A stretch of 41,625 bases of DNA from DATDCV01 sp036524155 (GCA_036524155.1 DATDCV010000397.1:1-41625); one strand, 5' to 3'. Shown: positions 1 through 8,990, counted from the stretch's first letter. Numbers and translations: made by a program. Notes: generated by a model from the letters alone, not told the origin.

Positions 1-74
1 TCCGATTTCGACACGCGGCGGTTGAACATCAGCGCCGTGGTCCCGGCATCTCCCTTTCGCGTCACGATGCTCAT
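1..74 (-). CDS. PduO-type cob(I)alamin adenosyltransferase, N-terminal fragment (cut by window edge)
   Basis: Reading the minus strand from an ATG at 74 gives MSIVTRKGDAGTTALMFNRR followed by VSKS, open to the window edge. The TRxGDxGTT stretch followed by RRVSK is the N-terminal signature of PduO-type ATP:cob(I)alamin adenosyltransferases, where it forms part of the ATP-binding site. These enzymes transfer the adenosyl group of ATP to cobalamin in the cytoplasm. Only about 25 of the usual 180-190 residues are present. The gene follows the amidase on the same strand after about 25 bases, so the two are probably co-transcribed. No Shine-Dalgarno site or cobalamin riboswitch is visible in that gap. 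The identification rests on one short but distinctive motif. Confidence 0.72.
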   Translation of the reverse strand, partial: MSIVTRKGDAGTTALMFNRRVSKS

Positions 75-99
75 GGCATGATTTGACTGGTCAAGAAAA

Positions 100-1101
100 T
101 CATTGCGGACGTTCCACCACGCGCTGAAACGCCGTTACCCCGCCGGCGATCGCGCGCGCGATCTGCCGCCGATACTCGGCGGTGAAAATCTTTCGGCCCT
201 CGGCCGGATGTGACATGAAACCTGCCTCGACCAGCACCGCCGGCATCGCGGCCTCCCGCAGCACGGCAAACCGCGCCCGGCGAACGCCCCGGTCCTCCAC
301 GGCCAGGGTTTGAGTCAGGGACTTTTGCAGTTGGTAAGCCAGCAGCATGCTCTGGGAGCTGTAGCGGTGTCCGGCGGACCATTCGCCGGGGCCGCGTTCG
401 CCTCGCGCGTTAGTCGAACTGGCGCCTGGCGGGGCCAGGCAGTAAACCTCGCAGCCCCGGACGGAGCTTCGCGAACTTTCGGCGGAATTGAAATGCAGGC
501 TGATAAAAAGGTCGGCTTTGCGGCGCTTGGCCGACATCGGGCGCCAGTCCAGTTCCACATAAGTGTCGCGCGTGCGGGTCAGGATGACGTTGAAGCCGGC
601 GCGGGTGAGTTGGTCGCGGAGTTCCTGGGCGAGTAGCAAACTGTATTTCTTTTCCTGGTTCGAGCCGACTTCATTCCCGGGGTCTCGGCCGCCGTGGCCT
701 GGGTCGAGGCAGATGGTCCGCAACTTGAGTCCGGCCGTAGGCCGGGACGGAATCAGGATCGGTTCCAGAGCGGTCTGCCAATCGAGGCGGGACACAAACA
801 AACTTCCGTTTCTCAGCATCACGGGATATGAAAGCCAAACCTGAACGCCGTTAATTTGCGCCTCGCGGCCGTCCGCCTTCAACACAACCGTCGACGAATC
901 ACGGCTGAGCTGCATTGTTTCGTCGCGTCGCAGCCACCGGGTGCTGAAGCCCCGTGCCGCCGCCCACTGGCTGGCGCGCACGTACTCCCGGCCGGCTATC
1001 CGGACAGCATCGAGCCGTGGCGGCGCCGCGCAGGCGCCGGTGCTCTTGGCGAGCAGCGCCACGGCCAGCCCCAGCAGCAGAGTTCCCGCGACGGATTTCA
1101 T
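100..1101 (-). CDS. Exported N-acetylmuramoyl-L-alanine amidase (Amidase_3 family)
   Basis: This 333-residue protein starts at the ATG at 1101. The reading frame stays open much further upstream, but only as antisense to the next gene. A signal peptide (MKSVAGTLLLGLAVALLAK, then an Ala-rich cleavage region) is followed by a domain resembling the copper amine oxidase N-terminal-like fold. The catalytic domain follows, with ICLDPGHGGRDPG (first zinc histidine), an N-terminal-half glutamate in the EKKYSL region, FISLHFNS (second histidine) and PAVLVEAGFMSHP (catalytic glutamate). These are the Amidase_3 motifs. The enzyme cleaves the amide bond between N-acetylmuramic acid and the stem peptide in the periplasm, in cell separation or wall turnover. 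It is divergent from the oxidoreductase at 1273. Confidence 0.9.
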   Translation of the reverse strand: MKSVAGTLLLGLAVALLAKSTGACAAPPRLDAVRIAGREYVRASQWAAARGFSTRWLRRDETMQLSRDSSTVVLKADGREAQINGVQVWLSYPVMLRNGSLFVSRLDWQTALEPILIPSRPTAGLKLRTICLDPGHGGRDPGNEVGSNQEKKYSLLLAQELRDQLTRAGFNVILTRTRDTYVELDWRPMSAKRRKADLFISLHFNSAESSRSSVRGCEVYCLAPPGASSTNARGERGPGEWSAGHRYSSQSMLLAYQLQKSLTQTLAVEDRGVRRARFAVLREAAMPAVLVEAGFMSHPAEGRKIFTAEYRRQIARAIAGGVTAFQRVVERPQ

Positions 1102-1272
1102 GCGGCAAACTCTGCATTCATCCTGCCTGCGGTTCAAGCCTGCAGCGGAAGTTTTGCCGCCAGTGATTTGTGATTGGCATTGGCGGCGTGCTCGCATAGG
1201 GTAGCGACACGCGCAGGCGCCCGGTTTTGCCAGGCAGCCATACGCAGCAGGACAACGATCCCAAGCATTCTT

Positions 1273-2637
1273 ATGAAAGAACCGACTCCCTCCGATTCCT
1301 CCCTGACCGTTTCGCGCCGCAACTTTCTGAAGCACTCCTCGCTCGCCGCGGCGGGTGCGGCGGCTATCTCGCAATTCCCGTTTGTCACAACGAGCCACGC
1401 CGCTGCCGATGACCCGATCCGGATCGGCTTGATCGGCTGCGGCGGCCGCGGCACCGGCGCAGTAGCGGACGCATTGGGCGCGGCGACAGATGTGAATTAC
1501 CCCCAGGCGGGCTACCACACGGAGAACATCTCCGCCCACGCGAAGCTTTCGACCAAAAACGTCCAGGTCGTCGCCCTGGCGGATGTGTTTCAGGACCGCC
1601 TGAACTCCTGTCGCGAACAATTGCAGAAACTCGGCCTCAACATTCCTAACGAGGCCTGTTTTGTTGGTTTCGACGCCTACAAGCAACTGCTGGCGCTGCC
1701 CCAGGTAAACTACGTCATCCTGGCAACGCCGCCCCACTTCCGCCCAATTCACCTTAAGGCGGCCATCGAGGCGGGCAAAAATGCCTTCGTCGAGAAACCG
1801 GTTGCAGTCGACGGTCCAGGCGTGCGGATGGTGATCGAGGCGGGCGAACTCGCCCAATCGAAGAACCTCGGAATTGTCGCGGGCACGCAACGGCGGCACA
1901 TGAAGAGCTACACTGAAGCAATCAAGCGGCTGCAGGACGGCGCCATCGGCGAGATCCTCTGCGCGCGATCCTATTGGAACGGCGGTGTGATTTGGGTGGT
2001 CGAACGTCAGCCCGGCTGGAGCGACATGGAATGGCAGCTTCGCAATTGGAACTACTTTACCTGGATCGGCGGCGACCACATCGTCGAACAGCACGTGCAT
2101 AATCTCGATATTATGAATTGGGTGCTTAATGCGCATCCGGTCAAAGCGCTCGCGCTGGGCGGACGCCAGGCCCGGCCGAACCAGAGCTTCGGGCATATCT
2201 ACGACCATTTCGCGGTCGAATACGAATACCCGAACGGAGTCCGGATGTTCAGCCAGTGCCGGCAGATGAATGGCTGCGAGGGCAAAGTCGAGGAAGCAGC
2301 CGTCGGCACCAAAGGCACCAGCAACTGCAAGGACTGGATCCGCGGCGCCGATAAATCATTGGTTTGGCGGTTCCGCGACAAAGACACCAACCCCTATCAG
2401 CAGGAACACCAGGACTTGATCGACAGCATCCGGTCCGGCAAACCGCTGAACGAGGCGAAGACTGTCGCCGAAAGCACGCTCACGGGCATCATGGGCCGCG
2501 AGTCGGCTTACTGTGGCCGATCGATCGAATGGGACGAGGCCCTGAAGTCGAACACCCGGCTGGGGCCCGGGAAATACGAATTCGGAAACGTGCCTTTCCC
2601 GGAGGTCGCGATTCCCGGACAATACAGGTTCGTCTGA
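1273..2637 (+). CDS. TAT-exported Gfo/Idh/MocA family oxidoreductase
   Basis: The product has 454 residues from the ATG at 1273; upstream in-frame starts lack any signal-like sequence. The N-terminus carries a twin-arginine motif (SRRNFLKHSS) and an Ala-rich hydrophobic stretch ending near SHAAAD, so it is probably exported folded through Tat. The Rossmann dinucleotide-binding motif is GLIGCGGRGTGA, and FVEKPVAVD is the EKP catalytic-site motif of the Gfo/Idh/MocA family. The C-terminal half, with a W/Y/H-rich stretch around IGGDHIVEQHVHNLDIMNW, fits the substrate domain. Such NAD(P)-dependent enzymes oxidise or rearrange sugars and sugar acids; the substrate cannot be read here. A second TAT-bearing family member lies at 17139. 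Confidence 0.9.
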   Translation: MKEPTPSDSSLTVSRRNFLKHSSLAAAGAAAISQFPFVTTSHAAADDPIRIGLIGCGGRGTGAVADALGAATDVNYPQAGYHTENISAHAKLSTKNVQVVALADVFQDRLNSCREQLQKLGLNIPNEACFVGFDAYKQLLALPQVNYVILATPPHFRPIHLKAAIEAGKNAFVEKPVAVDGPGVRMVIEAGELAQSKNLGIVAGTQRRHMKSYTEAIKRLQDGAIGEILCARSYWNGGVIWVVERQPGWSDMEWQLRNWNYFTWIGGDHIVEQHVHNLDIMNWVLNAHPVKALALGGRQARPNQSFGHIYDHFAVEYEYPNGVRMFSQCRQMNGCEGKVEEAAVGTKGTSNCKDWIRGADKSLVWRFRDKDTNPYQQEHQDLIDSIRSGKPLNEAKTVAESTLTGIMGRESAYCGRSIEWDEALKSNTRLGPGKYEFGNVPFPEVAIPGQYRFV

Positions 2638-2695
2638 GAGAGCGCGGCATTTACGACGGCACCAGTAGAAGATCGTTCGTTTGTTTCTGCCGCCC

Positions 2696-3379
2696 ATGGC
2701 GACCAACGAAGCCTCTCCCGTCCTCGTCCTCGCCGACGATCGCGAAGCCGCCAGCCCGGTGCCTGCGGCGCTCGCACAGCTCCCGGGAGTTGCAGTTCAG
2801 TTCCGGCGACTGGCGGTCGGCGATTACCTTGTCGATGGCCGTTGTGTGTTCGAGCGCAAGACCGTCGTGGATTTCGCCAACTCAGTCGCCGACGGGCGCC
2901 TCTTCCTTCAGGCGGGCAAGCTGGCGGGCCTTTGGGAGCCCGCGGCGATCATCCTGGAGGGCCGTGCCGGCGACCTGGCCGGCACGCAAATGCGCCGCGA
3001 GGCCCTGCAAGGGGCCATGGTTTCCCTGGGCCTGATCTTCCACCTGCCTGTGCTCCGCGCGCAGGATCCGGCAGAAACCGCTCGGCTAATGACGTATGCC
3101 GCGCAGCAGATGCGGCGGCATGAATGGTCCACCGGCTTTCGCAATACGCGCCGCCCCAAACGTAAAAGGCGGATCCAGTTGCGTCTGTTGCAGGGCCTGC
3201 CGGGCGTCGGGCCGACTCGCGCGAGTCAACTCCTCGAGAAATTTGGCAGCGTGGAGGCAGCGATGACCGCCAGCCTCGAGGAGTTGGAAAAGGTCGAAGG
3301 TATCGGCTCGAAAACCGCGGCCGCGATCCGCGACGTGCTGCAGGAAAGCCCGCTCCCGTACCGAAGTTCGGTCGCGTAG
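2696..3379 (+). CDS. ERCC4 (XPF/MUS81-type) nuclease with helix-hairpin-helix domain
   Basis: This 227-residue protein starts at the ATG at 2696; an in-frame TTG at 2681 is the alternative and neither has a clear ribosome binding site. Residues about 1-150 form an ERCC4 nuclease domain. D43 lies in GDYLVDG and the ERKTVVD motif gives E53, R54, K55 and D59, matching the GDX(n)ERKX3D active site of XPF, MUS81 and Hef. Residues about 165-220 contain two helix-hairpin-helix motifs (LLQGLPGVGPTRASQLLEKF and VEGIGSKTAAAIRDVL), as in XPF and Hef C-termini. It is predicted to cleave branched or flap DNA. There is no helicase domain, so this is a minimal two-domain form. It ends 7 bases before the next gene. 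Confidence 0.88.
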   Translation: MATNEASPVLVLADDREAASPVPAALAQLPGVAVQFRRLAVGDYLVDGRCVFERKTVVDFANSVADGRLFLQAGKLAGLWEPAAIILEGRAGDLAGTQMRREALQGAMVSLGLIFHLPVLRAQDPAETARLMTYAAQQMRRHEWSTGFRNTRRPKRKRRIQLRLLQGLPGVGPTRASQLLEKFGSVEAAMTASLEELEKVEGIGSKTAAAIRDVLQESPLPYRSSVA

Positions 3380-3386
3380 GACAGGC

Positions 3387-5333
3387 ATGACGTCGATTTC
3401 GAACAAGCGATTCTTAGGGCTAATCGCCTTGGTCTCCGGCTTGATCACTTCATCGGCCGCCAACCCCCAAAACGATGCCGATTCGGATTTCGTCGAAGAG
3501 CGAGCCAACCAGCGGCCTGAGGGCGCGCCTCGGTGGCCGGGTGATGCCTCGCCCGCCGCCATGACCGCCAGCTCTGACGGGAAGGTCTTGTTCATCGCGT
3601 GTGCCACGGCCAATCAGGTGGCGGCCTTCGACACCGCGAAGGCCTCGGTCGCATACTGTGTCGGGGTGCCGGAATCGCCGCTCGGACTGGCCTTGTCGAA
3701 GGATGGATCCAGGCTCTATGTGGCGTGCGCGAGTCCTTCGAGCGTCATTTGTGTCCTTGATACCGCTCGACGCCGTATTGCGGATCGAATCGCCGCCGGA
3801 CACACAGCCATGTGCCCGGTGCTCAGTCCCGATGAGAAGCGGCTCTATGTCTGCAACCGGTTTAACAATGATGTGTCGGTGATTGATCTGGCTGCGCGCC
3901 GGGAACTCAAGCGGGTTCCCGTCCTGCGGGAGCCGGTCGCGGCGGGCATTACTCCGAACGGCCTGTGCCTGGTCGTCGCCAACCACTTGCACTCCGAGTC
4001 AGCGAACCGCCTGCACATCGCTGCCGTGGTGAGCGTCATCGACACCGAGACCCTAAGCGTCCGCAAAGACATCCGTTTGACCCTCGGGGCCAGCCTGCTG
4101 AAAGGTGTGGCAATTTCGCCCAATGGCCGCTTTGCGGCGGTCACGCACGTCCGCTCAACGTACTGGCTCTCCACCACCGGCGTTGAATTGGGGCGGATGA
4201 ACGCCAGCGCATTGAGTGTGCTGGACCTCGACCGCCTCGAGGTCCTGGGAATGGTGTTTCTGGACCAAACCCTCCGCGGGGGCGCAAACCCGTGGGCGGT
4301 CGTGTGGACCCCCGACGGCGAAACCATCGCGGTGTCTCATGCGGGCGCGCACGCGGTGAGCCTGGTAGATGCGCCACGGATCGCCGATCCCGCAAGTTTT
4401 ACCAGCGGCAGAATAAGCTCCTACGCGCCCGGTGAATTTGGCCCGGCGCCTTTGCCGCGGCAGCGCCCGGTGCGGTTGCGCAAGCGCCTCGAGCTTCCGG
4501 GGAAGGGCCCGCGCGCCCTGGCGCTGGCTGGCTCGAAGCTCTATGTGGCCAATTATTTTTCGGATGACCTCTGCCGGATAGATCTGGCCGCGTTGGACCC
4601 GCGGGTCGAACAACTGTACTTGGGACCTGCTCGTGAGCCCTCCCTCGAGCGTAAGGGAGAAATGCTGTTTAACGACGCGCAAATCTGTTTCCAGGGATGG
4701 CAAAGCTGCGCGAGTTGCCACGACACGGACGCGAGAACCGATGCGCTCAATTGGGATCTCCTCAACGACGGCGTCGCTAATCCTAAGAACACCAGGAGCC
4801 TGTTATGGGCTCATCAGGCGGGCCCGGCCATGGCGCTAGGCGTCCGGACCAAAGCACAAGCGGCGGTGCGCGCGGGCATTCAACATATTCTGTTCACCCG
4901 GCAGCCGGAGGAAGTGCCAGCCGCCATCGACGCTTACCTGAAATCGCTGCGGCCGGTCCGCAGCCCCTTCCTGGTGGATGGTCATCTGTCCGCCGCGGCC
5001 GAACGCGGCAAGCGTTTGTTCCTGAGCGCTGGGACCGGGTGCTCAAATTGCCATCCGCCGCCGCTCTTCACTGACATGGTCGGCCATGACGTTGGCACCG
5101 CAACCACCTACCATAGCCTTTATGGAGTTTCGGGAGAGGACCAGTTGCCCGATCAGTTCTATTCTCCGGCCCTGGTGGAATTGTGGCGCACGGCCCCTTA
5201 CCTGCACGACGGCTCGGCGCCCACCCTGCGCGAGGTGCTGACCACCAGGAACCAGGAGGATCATCACGGCCACACCTCGAAGCTCACCCAACAGGACGTT
5301 GACGACCTCGTCCAATACCTGCTCACGCTCTGA
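3387..5333 (+). CDS. Exported YVTN beta-propeller / di-haem cytochrome c peroxidase-like fusion
   Basis: The 648-residue product begins with a signal peptide (basic MTSISNKRF, then a hydrophobic stretch to SSAANP). Residues about 50-400 are repeats of the YVTN beta-propeller kind, for example SKDGSRLYVAC, SPDEKRLYVCNRFNNDVSVID and GSKLYVANYFSDDLCRID. Residues about 415-648 resemble the MauG/cytochrome c peroxidase family, with two haem attachment motifs: C441-A-S-C444-H445 and C552-S-N-C555-H556. APYLHDGSAPTLREVL is the conserved C-terminal motif of that family. It is likely a periplasmic haem protein acting as a peroxidase or oxidase on an unknown partner. It starts 7 bases after the nuclease gene, so they probably share a transcript. 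Confidence 0.87.
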   Translation: MTSISNKRFLGLIALVSGLITSSAANPQNDADSDFVEERANQRPEGAPRWPGDASPAAMTASSDGKVLFIACATANQVAAFDTAKASVAYCVGVPESPLGLALSKDGSRLYVACASPSSVICVLDTARRRIADRIAAGHTAMCPVLSPDEKRLYVCNRFNNDVSVIDLAARRELKRVPVLREPVAAGITPNGLCLVVANHLHSESANRLHIAAVVSVIDTETLSVRKDIRLTLGASLLKGVAISPNGRFAAVTHVRSTYWLSTTGVELGRMNASALSVLDLDRLEVLGMVFLDQTLRGGANPWAVVWTPDGETIAVSHAGAHAVSLVDAPRIADPASFTSGRISSYAPGEFGPAPLPRQRPVRLRKRLELPGKGPRALALAGSKLYVANYFSDDLCRIDLAALDPRVEQLYLGPAREPSLERKGEMLFNDAQICFQGWQSCASCHDTDARTDALNWDLLNDGVANPKNTRSLLWAHQAGPAMALGVRTKAQAAVRAGIQHILFTRQPEEVPAAIDAYLKSLRPVRSPFLVDGHLSAAAERGKRLFLSAGTGCSNCHPPPLFTDMVGHDVGTATTYHSLYGVSGEDQLPDQFYSPALVELWRTAPYLHDGSAPTLREVLTTRNQEDHHGHTSKLTQQDVDDLVQYLLTL

Positions 5334-5354
5334 GCATCATGTTCGGCTTTCGGC

Positions 5355-6094
5355 TCAGTCAACCTCGACCGTGAACACAAAGCTGTGATTCCCGGCGGGA
5401 TGTTCCGTTCGCCCCACGGGGCCAGTGTGGACGGCGCTTCACGGCCGGGCAGTTGTAGTCTCCCGTCCACCATTCTTAATCCGAGACGCTTCTTTTCCCC
5501 ATCAACCGTATTCATGAGCACGTGCGGACCGTAACGGATAACCACGCCGCCAAAGCGTTCATGGGCTGCCACCAGTCCAAGCAACAAACGGCCGTTGCCC
5601 CAAAGAATCGGCATCACCGTGGTCTGATCGGAGCTGGTGCTAAAATCGATTGGCGCAGACCATACGACCTCCGCGCCGAAGTGGCCGTCCGCCCTCTGAT
5701 ATCGGCCGATCTGATCTATCACCTCGCGCACGGCCGGAAGCCGAGGAATGCCCCGGGCCGATGTGACGGAAGCGACTTCAAGGAATCGGCCGGAGATATC
5801 GCCGCTGTAGTTGGTGAACCAGCGCTTCATTCCGAAGTTCACATCGGCAAGCAGGAAAGTAACCGAGAACGGGTCCCGGTTCAGCCGTGCGAGTCCCTGG
5901 TTATAGGCAGAGCCCCACACGCCACCCATCTCAACCTGGTCGGCGTCGACCAGGTGGACGCGCTGCGAGCCTGGGACCGGCCCCGACCGTTCCTCAGGGT
6001 CACTTGCAGGCCGGCTTGTGCAACTACACCCGGGATTGATTGTCAGAAGGGAGCCAATTCCCAGGCACTGTGCGGTAATTCGTAATCCGTTCAC
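5355..6094 (-). pseudogene. Decayed GH127/DUF1680-like glycoside hydrolase
   Basis: The N-terminus (MNGLRITAQCLGIGSLLTIN, then PGCSC) looks like a lipoprotein signal. The next 150 residues resemble the start of DUF1680/GH127 proteins: ASVTSARGIPRLPAVREVID, IGRYQRADGHFG, then ILWGNGRLLLGLVAAHERFG. Right after that the sequence jumps to YGPHVLMN, which I recognise as from the family's C-terminal region. Several hundred residues are therefore missing against the usual 600 or more. Further on, the frame LQLPGREA continues as antisense-like sequence. A single-base shift near 5445-5455 instead gives VHTGPVGRTEHPAGNHSFVF and a stop at 5355. One internal deletion plus one frameshift point to a dead gene. 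The family name is from memory of motifs and is moderately certain. Confidence 0.55.
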
Positions 6095-6205
6095 GAGCTA
6101 GCGAATTTCGCCATCTGAACCCGCACGTCAAGGCAAAGTCGGTCCCCCGGCGCCAAACCAGCCCAGCGCCAGGAGCGGGCAGTCGAACCCGAACGGCAAC
6201 CCGAC

Positions 6206-7663
6206 TTAAACGAAGTACCGCAGCCTGAATAGTGCGACCAGCAGCGCCAGGACACCCAGCACCGTTCCCCATTGGACGGCCAGGTTGTTCAAGCCGGCGT
6301 CGCACCGTCGAAAATTGTGGAAGGAGAACCAGAGCAGCAAGCCGAGCAACAACAGGAGGCCCCGGATCGCGAAGCGCCACGAGGGATGCACGGGATCCTG
6401 GATGAATACCACGCCCTGGCCGACGAGAACCGGCGTCACGGCGAATACCAGCATTGCCACCCCCACTCCTGCCAGCAGCACACCCAGAGCGACCAGCATC
6501 GCCTTCAAAGTGCCAGAGCTGAATGACCCTGCATGTGCTGCCACACTCATGACGAGCAACTGGCTCAAGAAGATCAGCCATCCCTGGTATGCCTCCACCT
6601 CAGGCATTTTCGTGGTGCGTTCCCCAATGAGTCCGTATCCGGCGAAGAACAGCGCTCCCGGCAAAATCACTCCCAACAACAGGCTGACCGGCAGAACCGT
6701 CACCAGCTTGGCCGTCCACTGCTTGAACGCTGAAGGAGGGAGTGTGAGGTGCCAATCGGACGTTCCCCAGCCACGCTCCTCCGCGAAGGCAACTGCGCCC
6801 ACCAGGAGCGGCAGAATACTGACGTAAATCATAAAATCGGCGCCAATAATCCACTCCGCCCATTCCCTGCTTTCCGGCCGCACCCGCCACAACAGCGCCC
6901 CCGCCAGGGCAACGACGACAAACACGCCTGCGATCAAAAAGACCATCCACTGCAGGCGGAGTTCCTTCTTCAACAGGGCGGCCAGCGGGCCCACTGGGCC
7001 GCCGGAACGCCGCCATCGAACTTGCGCGAAGACCCGTTCGAGGCCTGCGGGCAACTCCAATTCGCCGGAGCCCCCATCGATCGCCTGGGCCGTTTTGAAG
7101 ACTCGATTTCCCAGCCAATAGGCCGCGCAGCAGTAGAGCAAGAGGATGACAACGACGAGAGTTTCAGCCGTGTTGCCCACAAACCAGCCATGGGGAGCCA
7201 GCGCCACCGCACCGGCGATGAGCAGGCCGGGCAGTGCGATCGCGAACACGCCTCCCGCAATCCCGTTGCGCGCGAGCAACGTTAGTAGCGGCGCGCCCGA
7301 GAACGCGCACAGCGGAATCAAAAACAGGGCCGCACCATCGGCGCCTTTGGACCGGAAAATCCACCCATTCAGGACAGTGGCCCAGGCACTCACCAGGGCC
7401 AAACAGACGCCCAACACCAGCATCTTCTCCCTCCAAAGCACGACCCGCGACACCGGTTGCGAGAGCAGCATCGGGAATGTCCGCCGTTGAAATTCGGCGC
7501 CAAAGGAAATGCCTCCCAGGGCCGCCGCACCCAGCGCGAGCGCCAGAAAAGGAAGCACCTCCGCCAGCGACTCACCAAAGAAGAACGGCAGACCGACGAG
7601 GAGAACCGTGATGACAAAGGCCGGCAGCAGCTCCCGAATTTCCTTCCTGAATCTTGCATTCAT
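6206..7663 (-). CDS. ABC transporter permease, duplicated ABC-2 type
   Basis: The 485-residue protein is very hydrophobic, with about twelve predicted membrane segments. It looks like two ABC-2 permease halves joined in tandem. One begins RFRKEIRELLPAFVITVLLV, and the other, near residue 230, begins LLKKELRLQWMVFLIAGVFV. Each half opens with a charged amphipathic stretch before its first membrane helix, typical of ABC-2 permeases. It lies 10 bases downstream of the ATPase gene and forms the third gene of the gntR-ATPase-permease unit. The transported substrate cannot be deduced. In related YtrA-type systems such transporters respond to cell-envelope stress or antibiotics, but that is family knowledge and not shown here. 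Confidence 0.85.
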   Translation of the reverse strand: MNARFRKEIRELLPAFVITVLLVGLPFFFGESLAEVLPFLALALGAAALGGISFGAEFQRRTFPMLLSQPVSRVVLWREKMLVLGVCLALVSAWATVLNGWIFRSKGADGAALFLIPLCAFSGAPLLTLLARNGIAGGVFAIALPGLLIAGAVALAPHGWFVGNTAETLVVVILLLYCCAAYWLGNRVFKTAQAIDGGSGELELPAGLERVFAQVRWRRSGGPVGPLAALLKKELRLQWMVFLIAGVFVVVALAGALLWRVRPESREWAEWIIGADFMIYVSILPLLVGAVAFAEERGWGTSDWHLTLPPSAFKQWTAKLVTVLPVSLLLGVILPGALFFAGYGLIGERTTKMPEVEAYQGWLIFLSQLLVMSVAAHAGSFSSGTLKAMLVALGVLLAGVGVAMLVFAVTPVLVGQGVVFIQDPVHPSWRFAIRGLLLLLGLLLWFSFHNFRRCDAGLNNLAVQWGTVLGVLALLVALFRLRYFV

Positions 7664-7673
7664 GGGGCGCCTC

Positions 7674-8564
7674 TCATTTCAATGCTGCCACAAAGATCTC
7701 CTCCAGGGTCAACGCCTCGGTATCGATGGCTTCTGGCGAAAGGCCCCTCAGCCGTTGGAGAATTTCCTCCGAGTGGCCGTTGACGACCAGTTCCAGCTCG
7801 CGACCCTGGCGGCGCACTTGCCGCGCTTGCGGAAATTCCACCTGCGGCGCCGGTCCCGCGAACCGGGCGCGTATTTTTTTATACCGGCTCCGGGCTTCGT
7901 CCGATTCGAGCGTCACGGCCGCCCTGCCGCCATCGATAATCGTGAATTCCTCGATCAGCCCCTCGAACTCACTGATGAGGTGGGTCGAGACAAAGACCGA
8001 GCGATTCCCCGGGTCGGCTTCCTGGTAGGCGCCGATGACCGTCTCGATGAATTCGCGCCGAACAATCGGGTCCAGCCCCGAGGTCGGCTCATCCAGGATT
8101 AGGAGGTCCGGCTCGGCGCAAATCGCGCCGATGAGAGCCAACTGGGTCTTCTGCCCCTTCGAAAGCGAGCTCGCCTTTTTGTTTTCTTCGAGCCGAAACT
8201 CGCCCAGAAGATCGAGCTCAGTGTCCCTGTTCCATTTGCGCCGGAACGATGCGAGGTAGTCCAGCACCTGGCGCACGGTCATCCAGGGATAAAACGCCAC
8301 GTAATCCGGCACGTAGGCGATCCGCTCCTTGACGGCCGTTTCGCTTACGCGCGGGTTAAGGCCAAACACTCTGACTTCGCCCGAAGTGGGGCGCAAGAGG
8401 TTGAGCAGGCATTTGATCGTCGTGGTTTTGCCCGCCCCGTTGCGCCCGAAGAAGCCATAACATTGCCCCCGCCGAACGCGCAGGCTGAGCCCGTTGACCG
8501 CCTCGGTGTGACCAAAATTCCGAACCAGCCGATCAATTTCAATTACAGGATGTTCTGTGCTCAT
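7674..8564 (-). CDS. ABC transporter ATP-binding protein
   Basis: This 296-residue ATPase has Walker A GRNGAGKTTT near residue 40, a Q-loop region (AYVPDYVAFYPWMTV), the signature SSLSKGQKTQLAL, Walker B LLILDEPTSGLDP and the switch histidine in VSTHLISEFE. The nucleotide-binding domain covers about residues 5-230, followed by a short C-terminal extension typical of drug- or lantibiotic-export ATPases. It would energise the permease encoded 10 bases downstream. It starts 21 bases after the gntR-type regulator ends. The signature SKGQK in place of SGGQ is common in the YtrB/CcmA-like subgroup, which pairs with GntR regulators. Confidence 0.93.
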   Translation of the reverse strand: MSTEHPVIEIDRLVRNFGHTEAVNGLSLRVRRGQCYGFFGRNGAGKTTTIKCLLNLLRPTSGEVRVFGLNPRVSETAVKERIAYVPDYVAFYPWMTVRQVLDYLASFRRKWNRDTELDLLGEFRLEENKKASSLSKGQKTQLALIGAICAEPDLLILDEPTSGLDPIVRREFIETVIGAYQEADPGNRSVFVSTHLISEFEGLIEEFTIIDGGRAAVTLESDEARSRYKKIRARFAGPAPQVEFPQARQVRRQGRELELVVNGHSEEILQRLRGLSPEAIDTEALTLEEIFVAALK

Positions 8565-8585
8565 GATGCATTTTCATTTGCGTCT

Positions 8586-8978
8586 TCACGCGCTTTGTTT
8601 TCCCTCGAACGTCGCCACGCGAGTCTCAACGACCTCGATGAATTCCTTTCCTCCGATCTGCAGATGGTGCGCCTGGACGATGGCGTCGTCTACCGCCTCC
8701 GCGACCATTTTGAGGCGCACCTCCTTCCGCAACGGCGAGTTGTTTTCTTTCAGAAAGCAGCCCCGTCCGGCGATGGTCTCGATGATCCCCTGCCCCTCCA
8801 GTTCGGCGTAGGCTTTGGCCACGGTGTTGCGGTTGATTCTCAGTTGCTCCGCCAGCGGCCGGATAGAGGGAAGCGGTTCCCCCGAGCGCAGAGCACCTGA
8901 AGCGGCGGCCGCTTTGATCTGGTCAACCACCTGCAGGTAAACGGGCTTGCCGGACTTAAAATTGAGCTGAATTAACAT
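8586..8978 (-). CDS. GntR-family (YtrA subfamily) transcriptional regulator
   Basis: The 130-residue protein opens with an N-terminal winged helix (residues about 8-75): GKPVYLQVVDQIKAAAASG, then LPSIRPLAEQLRINRNTVAK and YAELEGQGIIETIAGRGCFL. This is the GntR DNA-binding signature. The C-terminal part is only about 50 residues, helical and without a large ligand domain, which is the YtrA subfamily layout. Members usually repress their own operon and an adjacent ABC transporter. Here the ATPase and permease genes follow directly. A promoter and a palindromic operator sit just upstream at 8991-9032, supporting autoregulation. Confidence 0.92.
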   Translation of the reverse strand: MLIQLNFKSGKPVYLQVVDQIKAAAASGALRSGEPLPSIRPLAEQLRINRNTVAKAYAELEGQGIIETIAGRGCFLKENNSPLRKEVRLKMVAEAVDDAIVQAHHLQIGGKEFIEVVETRVATFEGKQSA

Positions 8979-8990
8979 AGGCCGTTTAGC

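Noticed and set aside
1102..2208. Upstream extension of the amidase reading frame
   Set aside because: It is antisense to the oxidoreductase gene; the signal peptide at the ATG at 1101 marks the true start.
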